From: Embleya hyalina
Lineage (GTDB): Bacteria > Actinomycetota > Actinomycetes > Streptomycetales > Streptomycetaceae
Length of the DNA: 64,000 nucleotides
NCBI RefSeq assembly: GCF_003967355.1
Contig: NZ_BIFH01000031.1
Coordinates: forward strand, 62,001-126,000
Direction of reading: 5' to 3'
Below, piece after piece: positions 45,523 to 54,556 of this stretch (within the stretch, counting starts at the first letter, position 1; each line of letters begins with the position of its first letter). Below the pieces are notes generated by a model. That model saw only the letters and a program-made list of their open reading frames with translations. It made no database searches and was not told the DNA's origin. A program made the position numbers and the translations under genes.

Positions 45523-45867
45523 ATGTCCACGAAAACAATGCATTTCACCCATTACACGGTCCAGTCCGGTGACACGCTCACAGTCATCGCGAACATGTTC
45601 GGGACGACCATCGATCAACTGGCCAAGTGGAACAACATTTCCAACCCGGATCTGATCAATATCGGTCAGAAACTCATCGTCAACAAGTCCGACGCACCGC
45701 ACGACACCTTCTACACGGTGAAATCCGGTGACACGCTCACGGCGATCGCCCACAGGTTCGGCACGACGATCGATCAACTCGTCACGTGGAATGGAATTCC
45801 CGACCCGGACGTGATCCAGGTCGCGCAGCGGCTGATCGTCGCCAAGTCGGTACCGGTGCAGGCCTGA
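45523..45867 (+). CDS. Small protein with two LysM domains, 114 aa
   Basis: The ATG at 45523 begins MSTKTMHFTHYTVQSGDTLT. Two LysM repeats follow, residues 10-55 (YTVQSGDTLTVIANMFGTTI...) and 64-109 (YTVKSGDTLTAIAHRFGTTI...). LysM domains bind GlcNAc-containing peptidoglycan or chitin. No signal peptide or catalytic domain is present and the ribosome binding site is poor. It converges on a small peptidoglycan-binding gene across a shared terminator, which suggests a functional pair at the cell wall. Confidence 0.85.
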   Translation: MSTKTMHFTHYTVQSGDTLTVIANMFGTTIDQLAKWNNISNPDLINIGQKLIVNKSDAPHDTFYTVKSGDTLTAIAHRFGTTIDQLVTWNGIPDPDVIQVAQRLIVAKSVPVQA

Positions 45868-45876
45868 GGACAGCAC

Positions 45877-45914
45877 GGGTGAACGGCGGTTGGCATACCA
45901 ACCGCCGTTCACCC
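45877..45914. terminator. Strong bidirectional terminator
   Basis: A perfect 17-bp stem (GGGTGAACGGCGGTTGG at 45877-45893 with its complement at 45898-45914) closes on a CATA loop. It lies exactly between convergent genes ending at 45867 and 45943. Confidence 0.85.
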
Positions 45915-45942
45915 GCAGCCGTTCGACGTGTATGCCAGGGGT

Positions 45943-46218
45943 TCAGCAGACGAAGTCCGCCGAGTTGGCCCAGAACGTAAGGAACGACCAGGTCTGCGGG
46001 CCGCAGATACCGTCGATGGTGATTTTCGCGCAGGTTTGAAATCTGCGCGTGGCGGCGTCGGTCACCGGACCGAAGATTCCGTCCTCCAGGAGTTTGGTCC
46101 CGGTCAACGAGTTGTTGAGGTAACACTGCTCCTGTTTGACCGCGTCCCCCGTGGCGCCACGCTTGATCGTGGGCCTGGCGTCGGTGAAATTGCAGGGCTG
46201 AGTGATGTCGCCGGGCAT
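45943..46218 (-). CDS. Small peptidoglycan-binding-like protein, 91 aa
   Basis: AAGGAG precedes the ATG at 46216-46218. The protein is one PG_binding_1-type domain: RPTIKRGATGDAVKQEQCYL, then LLEDGIFGPVTDAATRRFQT and GICGPQTWSFLTFW. Five cysteines suggest disulfides, although no signal peptide is seen. Its C-terminus resembles that of the regulator at 3640-4611 only in fold. Like the convergent LysM protein it lacks a catalytic domain and a visible secretion signal. Confidence 0.82.
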   Translation of the reverse strand: MPGDITQPCNFTDARPTIKRGATGDAVKQEQCYLNNSLTGTKLLEDGIFGPVTDAATRRFQTCAKITIDGICGPQTWSFLTFWANSADFVC

Positions 46219-46590
46219 CTTCGGCTCCTTCGCGTGGCGCGGTTTGTCAGTCGCTCGGCGCGACAAAGGGCGTCGCGCGTTCGGTTCGGTCGCGATCGCT
46301 CGCGCCCATCCCAGCGGAACACAGGGCGGCACGAACCGCATGTCAACGGTACGCCACGAGGAGTGACCAACAAGGGGGCGATCCGGCGATTCGGCGAGCG
46401 TCTCGGGCGCCACACCATGTGCCGACGCATGCTTGCGCATTCCGTACATTGCGCCACTCGTGGTATGAACCCAAGCCCAGGCCGCGTGGTTCTACCTTCC
46501 GGCCGAGACGAGGCCGACCCGCCGATCCGCTGTGAACTCCAGGAGCACGGTTCCCAGCGGCAGCCGGTGGGAACCATTTGCGAAGCTCGC
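46219..46590. other. Intergenic, nothing recognised
   Basis: No convincing frame or repeat. It holds the promoter of the small peptidoglycan-binding gene and then meets the flavohaemoprotein fragment. Confidence 0.4.
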
Positions 46591-46735
46591 CTACTGTTGT
46601 CCGAGCCACAGGTCGGGGCCGAAAACCTCGTATTGGATCGCCGCAGCGGGCAAACCGCGGCGCAGCAGATCACCGCGAACGGCGCGCATAAGGGGCACCG
46701 GACCGCACAGGTAGGCGGTCAGGCCATCCGAACGC
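46591..46735 (-). pseudogene. C-terminal fragment of a flavohaemoprotein or related NAD-binding reductase
   Basis: The minus strand reads DGLTAYLCGPVPLMRAVRGD, then LLRRGLPAAAIQYEVFGPDL and WLGQQ before a TAG at 46591-46593. The CGP...M motif and the YEVFGPD end are typical of Hmp-type nitric oxide dioxygenases and ferredoxin-reductase-like domains. The upstream part is missing where the second IS701 copy begins, so the insertion or a later deletion removed it. Confidence 0.7.
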
Positions 46736-46771
46736 CCACTTCGCAGAGCACACCACGGCATCCATGCGAGG

Positions 46772-48134
46772 GTGGATCTCGGGGATGTGGAGCGTCTGCG
46801 GGAGGAACTCGCGGCGTTCGTGGGTGAGATGTTCGGGTCGCTGTCGAGGGTGGATCAGCGGCGTCAGGGCGATTGTTATGTGCGTGGGTTGATGGTGGAC
46901 GGTCGGCGGAAGTCGATCGTGCCGATGGCGGAGCGGCTTCCGGACGGGAACGCGCAGGCGTTGCAGCAGTTCGTGGTGGACTCGCCGTGGGATCACCAAC
47001 GGGTGTTGCGGCGGGTCGCGGAGCGGATGTGCGCGGCGATCGACCCGCGGGTGTGGGTGGTGGACGACACCTCGTTCCCCAAGTGCGGGAGGGCGTCGGT
47101 CGGGGTCGCCCGGCAGTACTGCGGTGCGTTGGGCCAACGGGCGAACTGCCAGGTGGGGGTGAGTGTGCACGCGGCGACGGACGCGATGTCGTGTCCGTTG
47201 CAGTGGCGGTTGTTCCTGCCCGAGGAGTGGGCGCAGGACCCGGCGCGACGGGCGCGGGCCGGGGTTCCCGACGACGTCGGGCACGTCGAGAAGTGGCGCC
47301 TGGCCCTGGACGCGATCGACACCCTCGCCGGGTGGGGACTGGCCCCGCCGGTGGTCGTCGCGGACGCCGGATACGGGCAGATCGGCGAGTTCCGGCACGA
47401 ACTCGGCGCGCGGGGACTCGACTTCGTGGTCGCGGTGCGCGGCGACGAGATCGCCCACGCCGGTGACGCCGTCCCGTCGACGATCGCGTACTCGGGCCTG
47501 GGACCGCGTCCGCTGCCCCGATACCGGCAACGGGCCCGTTCCCTGGTGAAGCACGCGGTCGCCGCAGGCCGGGGGCGTTCGTCGAGGTCGTGTGGCGGCA
47601 GGGCTCGCGCGGCGCGATGCGCTCGCGATTCGCCACGACCGCGGTGCGACCGGCGGGAAAGGTCCCGGCGCGGCTCGCCCGGGCCGCCGCGGGGGATGCC
47701 GACGTCGCCTGGGACGGGGTGCTGCCGGTGTTCACCCTGCTCACCGAGTGGCCGGCCGAGGCCGAGGAGCCGACCGACCACTGGTTGACGAACCTGCCCC
47801 CGGACACGCGCGTCGCGGAAGTGGTGCGGCTCGCGAAGATGCGATGGCGCGTCGAGCACGACTACCGCGAGCTGAAACACGGTCTCGGGTTGGATCACTA
47901 CGAGGGCCGGACCTGGCGCGGATGGCACCACCACGTCACCCTGGTCACCGCCGCCCACGCGTTCCTCACGCTCCACCGGACCGACCCAAAAGCCCTCACA
48001 CCGGCCTGACACTCTACCGGGTCCTCGACACCCTCCAGGACCTCCTCGGCTGTTGGCCCGGAACCTGCCCCACCTGCCACCGAACCCTGCCCCACCAACG
48101 CCGACCACGAAGACCAAAACCAACACCGACCTGA
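46772..48134 (+). pseudogene. IS701 transposase, copy 2, frameshifted
   Basis: A GTG at 46772 opens VERLREELAAFVGEMFGSLS, with DDE residues in VVDDTSFPKCG, VVVADAGYGQ and RWRVEHDYRELKHGLGLDHY. One G is missing from the run at 47571-47575, so the middle and end lie in another frame (EVVWRQGSRGAMRSRF onward), which stops at 48009. A -1 shift at CCCAAAA (47985-47991) would add SPHTGLTLYRVLDTLQDLLG and CWPGTCPTCHRTLP, ending at 48134. The G deletion inactivates this copy, but the conserved tail supports frameshifting in the family. Confidence 0.82.
47985..47991 (+). promoter_or_regulatory. Slippery heptamer C CCA AAA, copy 2
   Basis: The same seven bases, in the same codon phase and at the same place in the protein as in copy 1, although the surrounding DNA has diverged. 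Confidence 0.6.
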
Positions 48135-48149
48135 CAAAGCACTACTAGA

Positions 48150-48560
48150 CGGTCCAGCAGCTCGCCGGACAGCGGCCCCGTCCTCGTCGGTGAGGCCGAT
48201 CGTGCAGTCCCGGCTGACGTACGACACCTCCTCTCCGGTCACCGGATGCGCGAGCACCGCGGACTGGACCACCGCGGGCGTCTCCCGGTCGACCTCCTCG
48301 ACCGGGTCGTGGATCGGGCGGTACACATCACTCGGCCGGATCTTGAAGTACCGGTTGGCGCTGTGCCGCGCCCGGATCCCCCGCAGCTCTTCGCGTAGGC
48401 CCGGGTCGAGGGACCGGTAAGGCGGCGGCCATGTCGATGAACAGCGCCCCGCGCGTCCGCGCCGGAACCACCCGCGGGTACACGAGCGTCAGCGCGAACG
48501 GCTCGGCCGTGAACTGGTAGTCCGCGTGCCAGAACTGCCCGGTCTTGGGGCACCCCAACC
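48150..48560 (-). pseudogene. TauD/TfdA dioxygenase fragment
   Basis: Frames on the minus strand give [20 protein letters not shown] (the His-x-Asp iron ligands in WHADYQF), then after a shift [40 protein letters not shown] and VAHPVTG-type sequence ending in TIGLTDEDG. At least two frameshifts are present. The C-terminus, with the second His and the 2-oxoglutarate Arg, is cut off by the IS701 right end. Confidence 0.75.
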
Positions 48561-48733
48561 TGCCCGCCGTCGCTCGGCACGTTCGACCCGAGGCCCCTCG
48601 GACCTGTCGCTCGGGGCCGAGTGGAACGTCTGGCGCAAGGTCTCCGCTTCTGCCCCGGATCACCTTCTGTGGAATCTTCGCCCGCCGGATGGCGGGGAAA
48701 CACCGAAGCACGGGACGGCGCGGCCCGACGAGG

Positions 48734-49186
48734 TCAGGGGGAGCCCTGCGACACTCCGATCTCGCACCAGACCCTCTTCCCCTGCGGGAAGAGATCCTGG
48801 CCCCACCTGTCCGCGAGTGCCTCCACCAGGGCCAGACCTCGTCCGTGTTCCTCGTGCCCGGCCGCTTGACGACGCCGAACACGTTCGCAGGAAGCGTCCG
48901 TCACCTCGACTCGCAGAACAGAAGAGCCGGTGGCGTTCTTCTCGCCGCAGGAGAGCGAGAAGCCGACCGGGCCTTTGCCGTGGGCCACTGCGTTGGTCAC
49001 CAGTTCGCTCACCACGAGCAGCATCGTCTCCACGGAATCACCGGGGACCAACCACCGGACCAGCGCACTCTCCACGATGCGGCGTGCGGCGCCCGGCGAT
49101 TCGGTCGTTGCGGGCAACCCGAGGGAGATCCTGCCCGGATTCGCGGTTGCAGTCGTCGTGACGAGGGTCTGCATGATCGTGCCCAT
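48734..49186 (-). CDS. RsbW-like anti-sigma serine kinase (HATPase)
   Basis: The product of about 150 aa has the GHKL ATPase fold: N-box [17 protein letters not shown], a G1-like VEVTDAS segment and G2 [16 protein letters not shown]. Such small proteins are abundant in Streptomyces, where they bind anti-anti-sigma partners or regulate sigma-B-type factors. I use the ATG at 49186; ATG at 49174 or TTG at 49210 are alternatives. The region upstream is unusually AT-rich and probably holds its promoter. No partner gene is adjacent. Confidence 0.85.
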   Translation of the reverse strand: MGTIMQTLVTTTATANPGRISLGLPATTESPGAARRIVESALVRWLVPGDSVETMLLVVSELVTNAVAHGKGPVGFSLSCGEKNATGSSVLRVEVTDASCERVRRRQAAGHEEHGRGLALVEALADRWGQDLFPQGKRVWCEIGVSQGSP

Positions 49187-49539
49187 CAGCGATCGAGGCG
49201 TGCGGTTCAACCCGAAACCGATCTCCGCGGTGCGGACCCGACATCCGATTGATCCTGCTTGGTATTTACGACGCTATAGGCCAAATCGTGTCCAATCACG
49301 GTGCACCTTCACCATCGAAGGCGCCCAATATGCACACAATGCACAATGCATTGATCAGTGGAGCACTCTGATAGCAATCGAACATTTGGGAATCACGCAT
49401 CGACGATGCCCTGCCGCTCATCGACGTGAACGGCAGGGCCATGAGGTCCACGGCCGCGCGCGTGCCCCGTGACCCGCGCGGTCCGGGCCCTCGTGCACGT
49501 GCACGGGTCGCGATGTCGGGACACGGGTGCACGCTCCTG
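49187..49539. promoter_or_regulatory. AT-rich intergenic region with short symmetric motifs
   Basis: Bases 49250-49400 are clearly less GC-rich than the window. They contain AATATGCACACAATGCACAA and TGCATTG, with repeated TGCAC/AATGCA words, and ATCAG...CTGAT (near 49353-49370). It probably drives the leftward HATPase gene. Confidence 0.45.
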
Positions 49540-49923
49540 TCAGACCTCGTGCGGAACACCTTCCGAGATATGGCAGTGCGCGACCTTCCAGCCGTCGCCG
49601 GCCCGGAGGAGGACCATGGTCAGTCGAACGTCCAGAAAGCCGTCCTCGAGCATGTCCACCCGTCCCGTGCCGCAGAGCCAGGCGACACCGTCGTGCGCCC
49701 AGCCGTCCAGGTCCAGGTCGACGACCTCGCGCGGGGGGAAGTCGGCGAGGTGTCCGAGGAGAGCGGCCAGGCTGAGGCTCGAGTCCGGGCCGGAGGCGAT
49801 CGTGTGCACGGCCGCGTCGTCGGCGCTGTACGACGCCTTCTCGATGAAGTCGACGTCGCGGGCGTGGGCCCTGACGATCCACTGCCCGGCGAATGCGACG
49901 AGATCTGCTGATGCCTTGTCCAT
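49540..49923 (-). CDS. SnoaL/NTF2-like protein, 127 aa
   Basis: The ATG at 49921-49923 starts MDKASADLVAFAGQWIVRAH. The pattern of an N-terminal helix, a DFIEKASYSADDAAVHTIAS loop and a C-terminal four-strand sheet (VAWLCGTGRVDMLEDGFLDV, LTMVLLRAGDGWKVAHCHIS) fits the SnoaL/ketosteroid-isomerase fold. Catalytic residues cannot be assigned. It is divergent from the NCS1 transporter gene, separated by 146 bases, so it may belong to the same catabolic locus. Confidence 0.75.
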   Translation of the reverse strand: MDKASADLVAFAGQWIVRAHARDVDFIEKASYSADDAAVHTIASGPDSSLSLAALLGHLADFPPREVVDLDLDGWAHDGVAWLCGTGRVDMLEDGFLDVRLTMVLLRAGDGWKVAHCHISEGVPHEV

Positions 49924-50069
49924 GAGCCCCGATGGTAGGAGTGACGCCGCCTGCCGCGAGTGGGCGGTCACGCCAACACCGTCGCCCTGGTTGTGCGATC
50001 CGTCCATCTCCCAGGTCATCGTCCGCCCCTTAGCTTCCTCCTTCAAAGACGCCGACGAGGAAAGCGAAC

Positions 50070-51404
50070 ATGACACTCAACGGAAATGACGATTACGCCT
50101 TGAGCAGGGTGCCGACATCGGCCCGGCGGTCGTGGTTCGGTCTGGCGGTGCAGCGGTTCGGGCAGCTCTCGGCACTCGTCCAGTTCCTGGTCGGGGCCGC
50201 CCTGGGCTTCGGGATGAACTTCTGGGACGCGTTCCTGGCCCTGACGCTCGGCTCGGTGATCCTCGAGTTGGTAGCGATCGCCATCGGGGTGATCGGTGTC
50301 CGTGAGGGGCTGTCCACGACGGTGCTCGCGCGGTGGACCGGCTTCGGCCAGGGCGGCAGCGCCCTCCTGGGGCTGCTCATCGGGCTGAGCGTCACGGTCG
50401 CCTTCGGTATCCAGTCCGCAGTGTCCGCCGAAGGGCTGGTCGCGCTCTTCGGTGGTCTGCCCTCCTGGGCCTGGTCGCTGGTCTTCGGACTGTCGGTGAC
50501 CGCGATCGTGGTGATGGGCATCCGCTCCATGGCGTGGACGGCCTATCTGACGGTCCCGGTCTTCCTCGCGCTGGTCGCCTGGTCGGTCGGGCGTGCCCTG
50601 ACGTCGCACTCCATCGGCGACCTCATCCCCGGCTCGCCGCCCGGGCCGCCCATGACCCTGGTGCAGGGCACCACGATGGTGGCGGGGAGCTTCATCGTCG
50701 GTGCGGTCATCACCGCGGACATGACCCGGTTCAACCGCTCGGTGAAGGACGTGGTCAAGCAGACCCTGGTCGGTGTGACGCTGGGGGAATACGTGATCGG
50801 ATTGGCCGGCGTACTGCTGGCGCACGCCTCGAGGTCGAGCGATGTGATCGCGATCGTCGTCTCCAACGTCGGGTGGGTGGGAGCGCTGATCATCGTGGGT
50901 GCCACCCTGAAGATCAACGACTGGAATCTGTACAGCGCGAGCCTGGGCACCGTCGGTTTCCTCGAGGCGATCACCGGCAGACGGATGCACCGCGGTGTGG
51001 TGACCGTGGTCCTGGGTGTGACCGGCAGCGCGCTGGCCGCCGCCGGGGTGCTGACACAGTTCGCCACGGTGCTCGGCGTGCTGGGCTACGTGTTCCCACC
51101 CGTCGCCGGCGTGATGCTGGCCGAGTACTTCGTGGTCCGGCGCTGGCGGCCGGAACTGGATGCGAGCCGAGCGTCGGGCACCCTGCCGGACACAGCCCCG
51201 CAGTGGGTGCCCGCGACACTCGTGGTGTGGGCGGCGTCGGCGACCGTCGGCGGAACGGTGTCCTTCGGGTTCCCCAGCATCAACGCGCTCGTGTGCGCGT
51301 TCGTGCTGTACACCGTCGCGGGCAAGGCCGGGCTCGTACACGCATTCGGTGCGACGCGCAGGAACCCCGCGGTCACGGCGGACGGGGCAGTCCTCGATGC
51401 ATGA
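50070..51404 (+). CDS. NCS1-family transporter (cytosine/purine/hydantoin permease type)
   Basis: The 444-aa product has about twelve membrane segments. Motifs ALGFGMNFWDAFLALTLGSV near the start, VVAGSFIVGAVITADMTRFN-like TM6 and INDWNLYSASLG resemble CodB/PucI transporters, which carry nucleobases or hydantoins with a cation. It overlaps the amidohydrolase gene by eight bases. Together with HyuA, DUF917 and PucR nearby, it probably imports a cyclic ureide or related N-compound. Confidence 0.88.
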   Translation: MTLNGNDDYALSRVPTSARRSWFGLAVQRFGQLSALVQFLVGAALGFGMNFWDAFLALTLGSVILELVAIAIGVIGVREGLSTTVLARWTGFGQGGSALLGLLIGLSVTVAFGIQSAVSAEGLVALFGGLPSWAWSLVFGLSVTAIVVMGIRSMAWTAYLTVPVFLALVAWSVGRALTSHSIGDLIPGSPPGPPMTLVQGTTMVAGSFIVGAVITADMTRFNRSVKDVVKQTLVGVTLGEYVIGLAGVLLAHASRSSDVIAIVVSNVGWVGALIIVGATLKINDWNLYSASLGTVGFLEAITGRRMHRGVVTVVLGVTGSALAAAGVLTQFATVLGVLGYVFPPVAGVMLAEYFVVRRWRPELDASRASGTLPDTAPQWVPATLVVWAASATVGGTVSFGFPSINALVCAFVLYTVAGKAGLVHAFGATRRNPAVTADGAVLDA

Positions 51405-52944
51405 TCTGGTACTCGGCGGCGGCACGGTCTACGACGGCCGGGGCGCACGCGGGGTGTCCGCGGATGTGGCCGTCGTAGACGGCCGCATCCGTGCGGTGGG
51501 CCGGGGACTCGGTGCCGCCCGTCGGGTGATCGACGTCGGCGGGCTCGCGGTCGCCCCGGGTTTCGTCGACGCGCACACACACTCCGATCTCATGCCGCTG
51601 ACCGGGCCGGCGCAGCCGTTCAAACTGCTTCAGGGAGTGACGACCGAAGTCGTGGGGAACTGCGGGATCTCTTTCGCCCCCGTCGACACCGAGGCCGCCG
51701 AGACCCTCCAGAGCATCTACGGGGACCTGGCCTGCGGAACGGAGCTGCGGGCGCGGAGCTTCGGCGAATACCTGGACGAGGTGCAGGCCGCCGGTCCGAT
51801 GACCAACATCGCGGCACTCGTCGGGCACGGCACCCTCAGGGTCGTCGCCAACGGTATGCGGGAAAGACTGCGCGAGGGTGCGTTGGGCCGGATGCGGGCG
51901 CTCCTCGGCGAAGCCCTGGCCGCAGGTGCCTTCGGGCTCTCATCGGGTCTGATCTATCCCCCCGGCAGCTACGCCGACACCGCCGAGCTGGTCGCGCTGG
52001 CCGAAGTCCTCCGCCCGTGGGGCCGCGTGTACGCGACCCATCTGCGGGACGAGGGGGATCGGCTGCTGCCGGCGCTGGACGAGGCGATCGAGGTCGCGGA
52101 AGGTGCCGGCGTGCGGCTGCAGGTCTCCCACTGCAAGGTGACCGGGCGCCGCAACCACGGCTCGGCCCCGGCGCTGCTCGATCGCCTGAGGGCGGCCCGG
52201 GAGCGGGGCGTCGACGTCCGGGGGGACGCGTACCCCTATACGTCCGGGGCGACGGTACTGGTCGCGTTGCTGCCGCCGGCGGCTGCCGCCGGCGGCAGCA
52301 ACGCGTTGGCCGGGCGTCTGGCCGATGCCGGCGAGCGGGAGGCGCTGAGGGCGTCGGCCTCGGCCGGCCGGGGGCTCTGGAGCGCGGTGACTCCGGCCGA
52401 TGTCCTGGTGTCCCGGCACGCGGACGGCGCGGTCGTCGGTCGCACGCTCGCCGATCTTTCGCGTGGGCAGGACCCGTGGCTGGTCCTGTGCCGGATCATC
52501 GCGTCGGATCCGGCGGCGACGGCCGTCCTCACCGCGATGGATCTCGGTGACGTCTGCACGATCCTGGCCGATCCGCTCATCGGGATCGGCTCGGACAGCA
52601 TCCCCTCGGCCGGTCCGGGACATCCGCGAAGCTACGGCTGTTTCCCCGAGTTCCTCGGCCGCTACGTCCGCGAACTGGGCGTGGTCGACCTGCCGGTGGC
52701 CGTACGGAAGCTGACCTTCGACAACGCCGCCCGCTTCGGTCTGGCCGACCGCGGCCGGCTCGAGGCCGGGGTGGTCGCCGACGTCTGTGTCTTCGACCCG
52801 GAGGTGATCGCGCACCCGGGCGGGTACGCCGATCCGCGCCGAGCGCCGGTGGGAGTCGAACACGTTCTCCTCGCCGGGCAGCCGGTCGTCGTGGGCGGCG
52901 AGTTCTCGGGGGATCGGGTCGGACAGGTGCTCCGGGCGAGGTGA
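51397..52944 (+). CDS. N-acyl-D-amino-acid deacylase family amidohydrolase
   Basis: The 515-aa protein starts MHDLVLGGGTVYDGRGARGV. Metal ligands are visible in GFVDAHTHSDLM (HxH, about 60-62), a GNCGIS segment, THLRDEGD, LQVSHCKVTGRRNHG and the late GIGSDS Asp. This layout is that of D-aminoacylase/dihydroorotase-like enzymes that hydrolyse N-acyl or N-carbamoyl amino acids. The start overlaps the transporter's stop. A 43-bp palindrome lies inside the gene. The stop lies seven bases from the convergent PucR gene. Confidence 0.88.
   Translation: MHDLVLGGGTVYDGRGARGVSADVAVVDGRIRAVGRGLGAARRVIDVGGLAVAPGFVDAHTHSDLMPLTGPAQPFKLLQGVTTEVVGNCGISFAPVDTEAAETLQSIYGDLACGTELRARSFGEYLDEVQAAGPMTNIAALVGHGTLRVVANGMRERLREGALGRMRALLGEALAAGAFGLSSGLIYPPGSYADTAELVALAEVLRPWGRVYATHLRDEGDRLLPALDEAIEVAEGAGVRLQVSHCKVTGRRNHGSAPALLDRLRAARERGVDVRGDAYPYTSGATVLVALLPPAAAAGGSNALAGRLADAGEREALRASASAGRGLWSAVTPADVLVSRHADGAVVGRTLADLSRGQDPWLVLCRIIASDPAATAVLTAMDLGDVCTILADPLIGIGSDSIPSAGPGHPRSYGCFPEFLGRYVRELGVVDLPVAVRKLTFDNAARFGLADRGRLEAGVVADVCVFDPEVIAHPGGYADPRRAPVGVEHVLLAGQPVVVGGEFSGDRVGQVLRAR
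52263..52305. repeat. 43-bp perfect palindrome inside the amidohydrolase gene
   Basis: Arms of 21 bases (52263-52283 and 52285-52305) are exactly complementary around a single T. It encodes ALLPPAAAAGGSNA. GC content is near total, so an RNA hairpin would be very stable. Confidence 0.85.
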
Positions 52945-52951
52945 CGCGGGG

Positions 52952-54538
52952 TCAGGGTTCCTTGATCTCCAGCTGCCCGGCGCGGGTGGCCAGATGCGCG
53001 GCCAAGCGGTCGTTGGGGTCCGAGAGGTCGATACCGAGTGCCGTGCGGATGCGGCTGAGCCGGTGCAGCACCGTGTTGCGGTGGATCCCCAGTACTGCCG
53101 CGGTCGTGGCCAGCGACGACTCGTGGTCCAGGTAGCAGGCCAGCGTGCGGCCGAGCTGGCCCGTGGGGTCCACCGCGCGCAACGGCGCCAGGACCTCCAC
53201 GGCCAGCTCCTGGGTCGGCGCATAGGCGTACCACGCGTCGAGCAGACGGCGCAGGCCGCCCGGGTCGGTGAGTTCCACTGCGCCGTCCACCTCCCTCGCC
53301 CGCGCGATCATGCACGCACGGCGCGATTCCTCCAGCGAGGCACCGATCCCGGCTGTTCCGGAGTGGGCCAGGCCGATGCCCGCGCACAGGCTCCCGAGTT
53401 GTCCCTGTGAAGCGACATCGAGGATTGCCGTGCGCACGGACCGGGCCAGTTCCCCGACCGCGGCGGCGTCGGGCGGGGCGTCGTCCGTCACCCAGAACAT
53501 CCAGCCGTCGGGGCGGTCGACCAGCGTCACGGTACGGCCGGCCCGTGTGAGGGCCGCTTCGAGCAGGCCGATGGCACCGACCGGACGCACACCGGAACCG
53601 CGGGTGGAGACCGCCAGGTGCACGACGGTGTGCCAGCCGGACAGCCGCCATCCCAGGACCGCGGCCCGCTCGACCGTGTCGCGCGCCGGTACGGGCGCCG
53701 TTTCGAGGATCTCCGTCAGCAGCAGGGTCCGCTCACGGCCTTCCTGCGCCCGGGCCAGTGAGCGCCCGGCGACGTGGGCGGTGAAAGCGAGGGCGGCGAT
53801 CGCCAGGCAGTCCCGGGCCGATTCGGGCGCGGTGGCCATGTCGGGACCGACGAGCGTCGCGAACCACAGTCCGGCCCGGCTGCTCGGGGGCAGGACGACG
53901 GGGTGCAGCAGCACCTCGTTGTCGTCCCGGGCGCCGAGGTTCCGGGGAGCGGGGTGGTCGGCGTCCAGTCGCATGCGGGTCGCCCCGATGAGGCCCGGCC
54001 AGTCCACGGTCGCGTCGCCCTCTACGGGTCGGCCCTCGCCGTCCAGCAGGGCGACCGGCAGGTGCAGGATGCCGCCGAGGGTCCGGACGATGTCCGCCGC
54101 GTCGGAGTGGGGGCCGATCGCCCGCACGACGGAGCCGACGAGGTGGGCACCGGCGACCTCGGGCGCCCGGACCTCGCTCTCGAGCACGGTGACGGCCGTG
54201 GTCGGGTCGAGCGAGTCGACGACGATGAGCGGGACGGCGTGTTTGTCGGCCAGCCGGAGCGTCGACAGCGCGACCGCGGCGGACGGACGCCGCGTGAGGA
54301 TGCCGGCGATCCGCGCGCCGACCCCGAACCGGATCGCGAGGTCGGCGTCCAACTCCTCGAGTCGGAGGCCGTCCCCCGCGAAGACGACCAGGCTTGCGGG
54401 CGCGACGTCGGCGAGGTCCCGGGGCAGGGTGCCGGCCACCACGGTGCGGACAGCGTTCGACAGCCCGGACGCGCCGGCCAGGACCGTATGTCCGTGCAGG
54501 ACCTCGGAGGTGAGCAGGCGCCGCAGCCTGATCGTCAT
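52952..54538 (-). CDS. PucR-family transcriptional regulator
   Basis: The 528-aa product has an N-terminal PucR domain (MTIRLRRLLTSEVLHGHTVL), a central GGDEF-like segment (SLCAGIGLAHSGTAGIGASL) and a C-terminal HTH (SLATTAAVLGIHRNTVLHRL SRI in two parts, about 475-497). PucR proteins control purine and allantoin catabolism. It lies 18 bases after hyuA and so is part of the leftward operon DUF917-HyuA-PucR. It could control both strands of the locus. Confidence 0.9.
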   Translation of the reverse strand: MTIRLRRLLTSEVLHGHTVLAGASGLSNAVRTVVAGTLPRDLADVAPASLVVFAGDGLRLEELDADLAIRFGVGARIAGILTRRPSAAVALSTLRLADKHAVPLIVVDSLDPTTAVTVLESEVRAPEVAGAHLVGSVVRAIGPHSDAADIVRTLGGILHLPVALLDGEGRPVEGDATVDWPGLIGATRMRLDADHPAPRNLGARDDNEVLLHPVVLPPSSRAGLWFATLVGPDMATAPESARDCLAIAALAFTAHVAGRSLARAQEGRERTLLLTEILETAPVPARDTVERAAVLGWRLSGWHTVVHLAVSTRGSGVRPVGAIGLLEAALTRAGRTVTLVDRPDGWMFWVTDDAPPDAAAVGELARSVRTAILDVASQGQLGSLCAGIGLAHSGTAGIGASLEESRRACMIARAREVDGAVELTDPGGLRRLLDAWYAYAPTQELAVEVLAPLRAVDPTGQLGRTLACYLDHESSLATTAAVLGIHRNTVLHRLSRIRTALGIDLSDPNDRLAAHLATRAGQLEIKEP

Positions 54539-54556
54539 CGGCGATACCTTTCCCGC

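Larger units (their letters stand above)
46745..48146 (+). mobile_element. IS701-family insertion sequence, copy 2, left end missing
   Basis: The element is homologous to the one at 30202-31625 and has the same orientation. The right end reads CTGACAAAGCACTACTAG, similar in layout to the other copy's CTAACGAAGTCCTACTAG. No matching left terminal repeat is visible between the flavohaemoprotein fragment and the transposase start, so the left end is lost. It truncates a TauD gene on its right. Confidence 0.75.

Noticed and set aside
44746-45867. An apparent ABC ATPase-LysM fusion protein
   Set aside because: The ATPase part needs several frameshifts and has lost its Walker A Thr. The LysM protein has its own ATG, so the open junction is coincidental.
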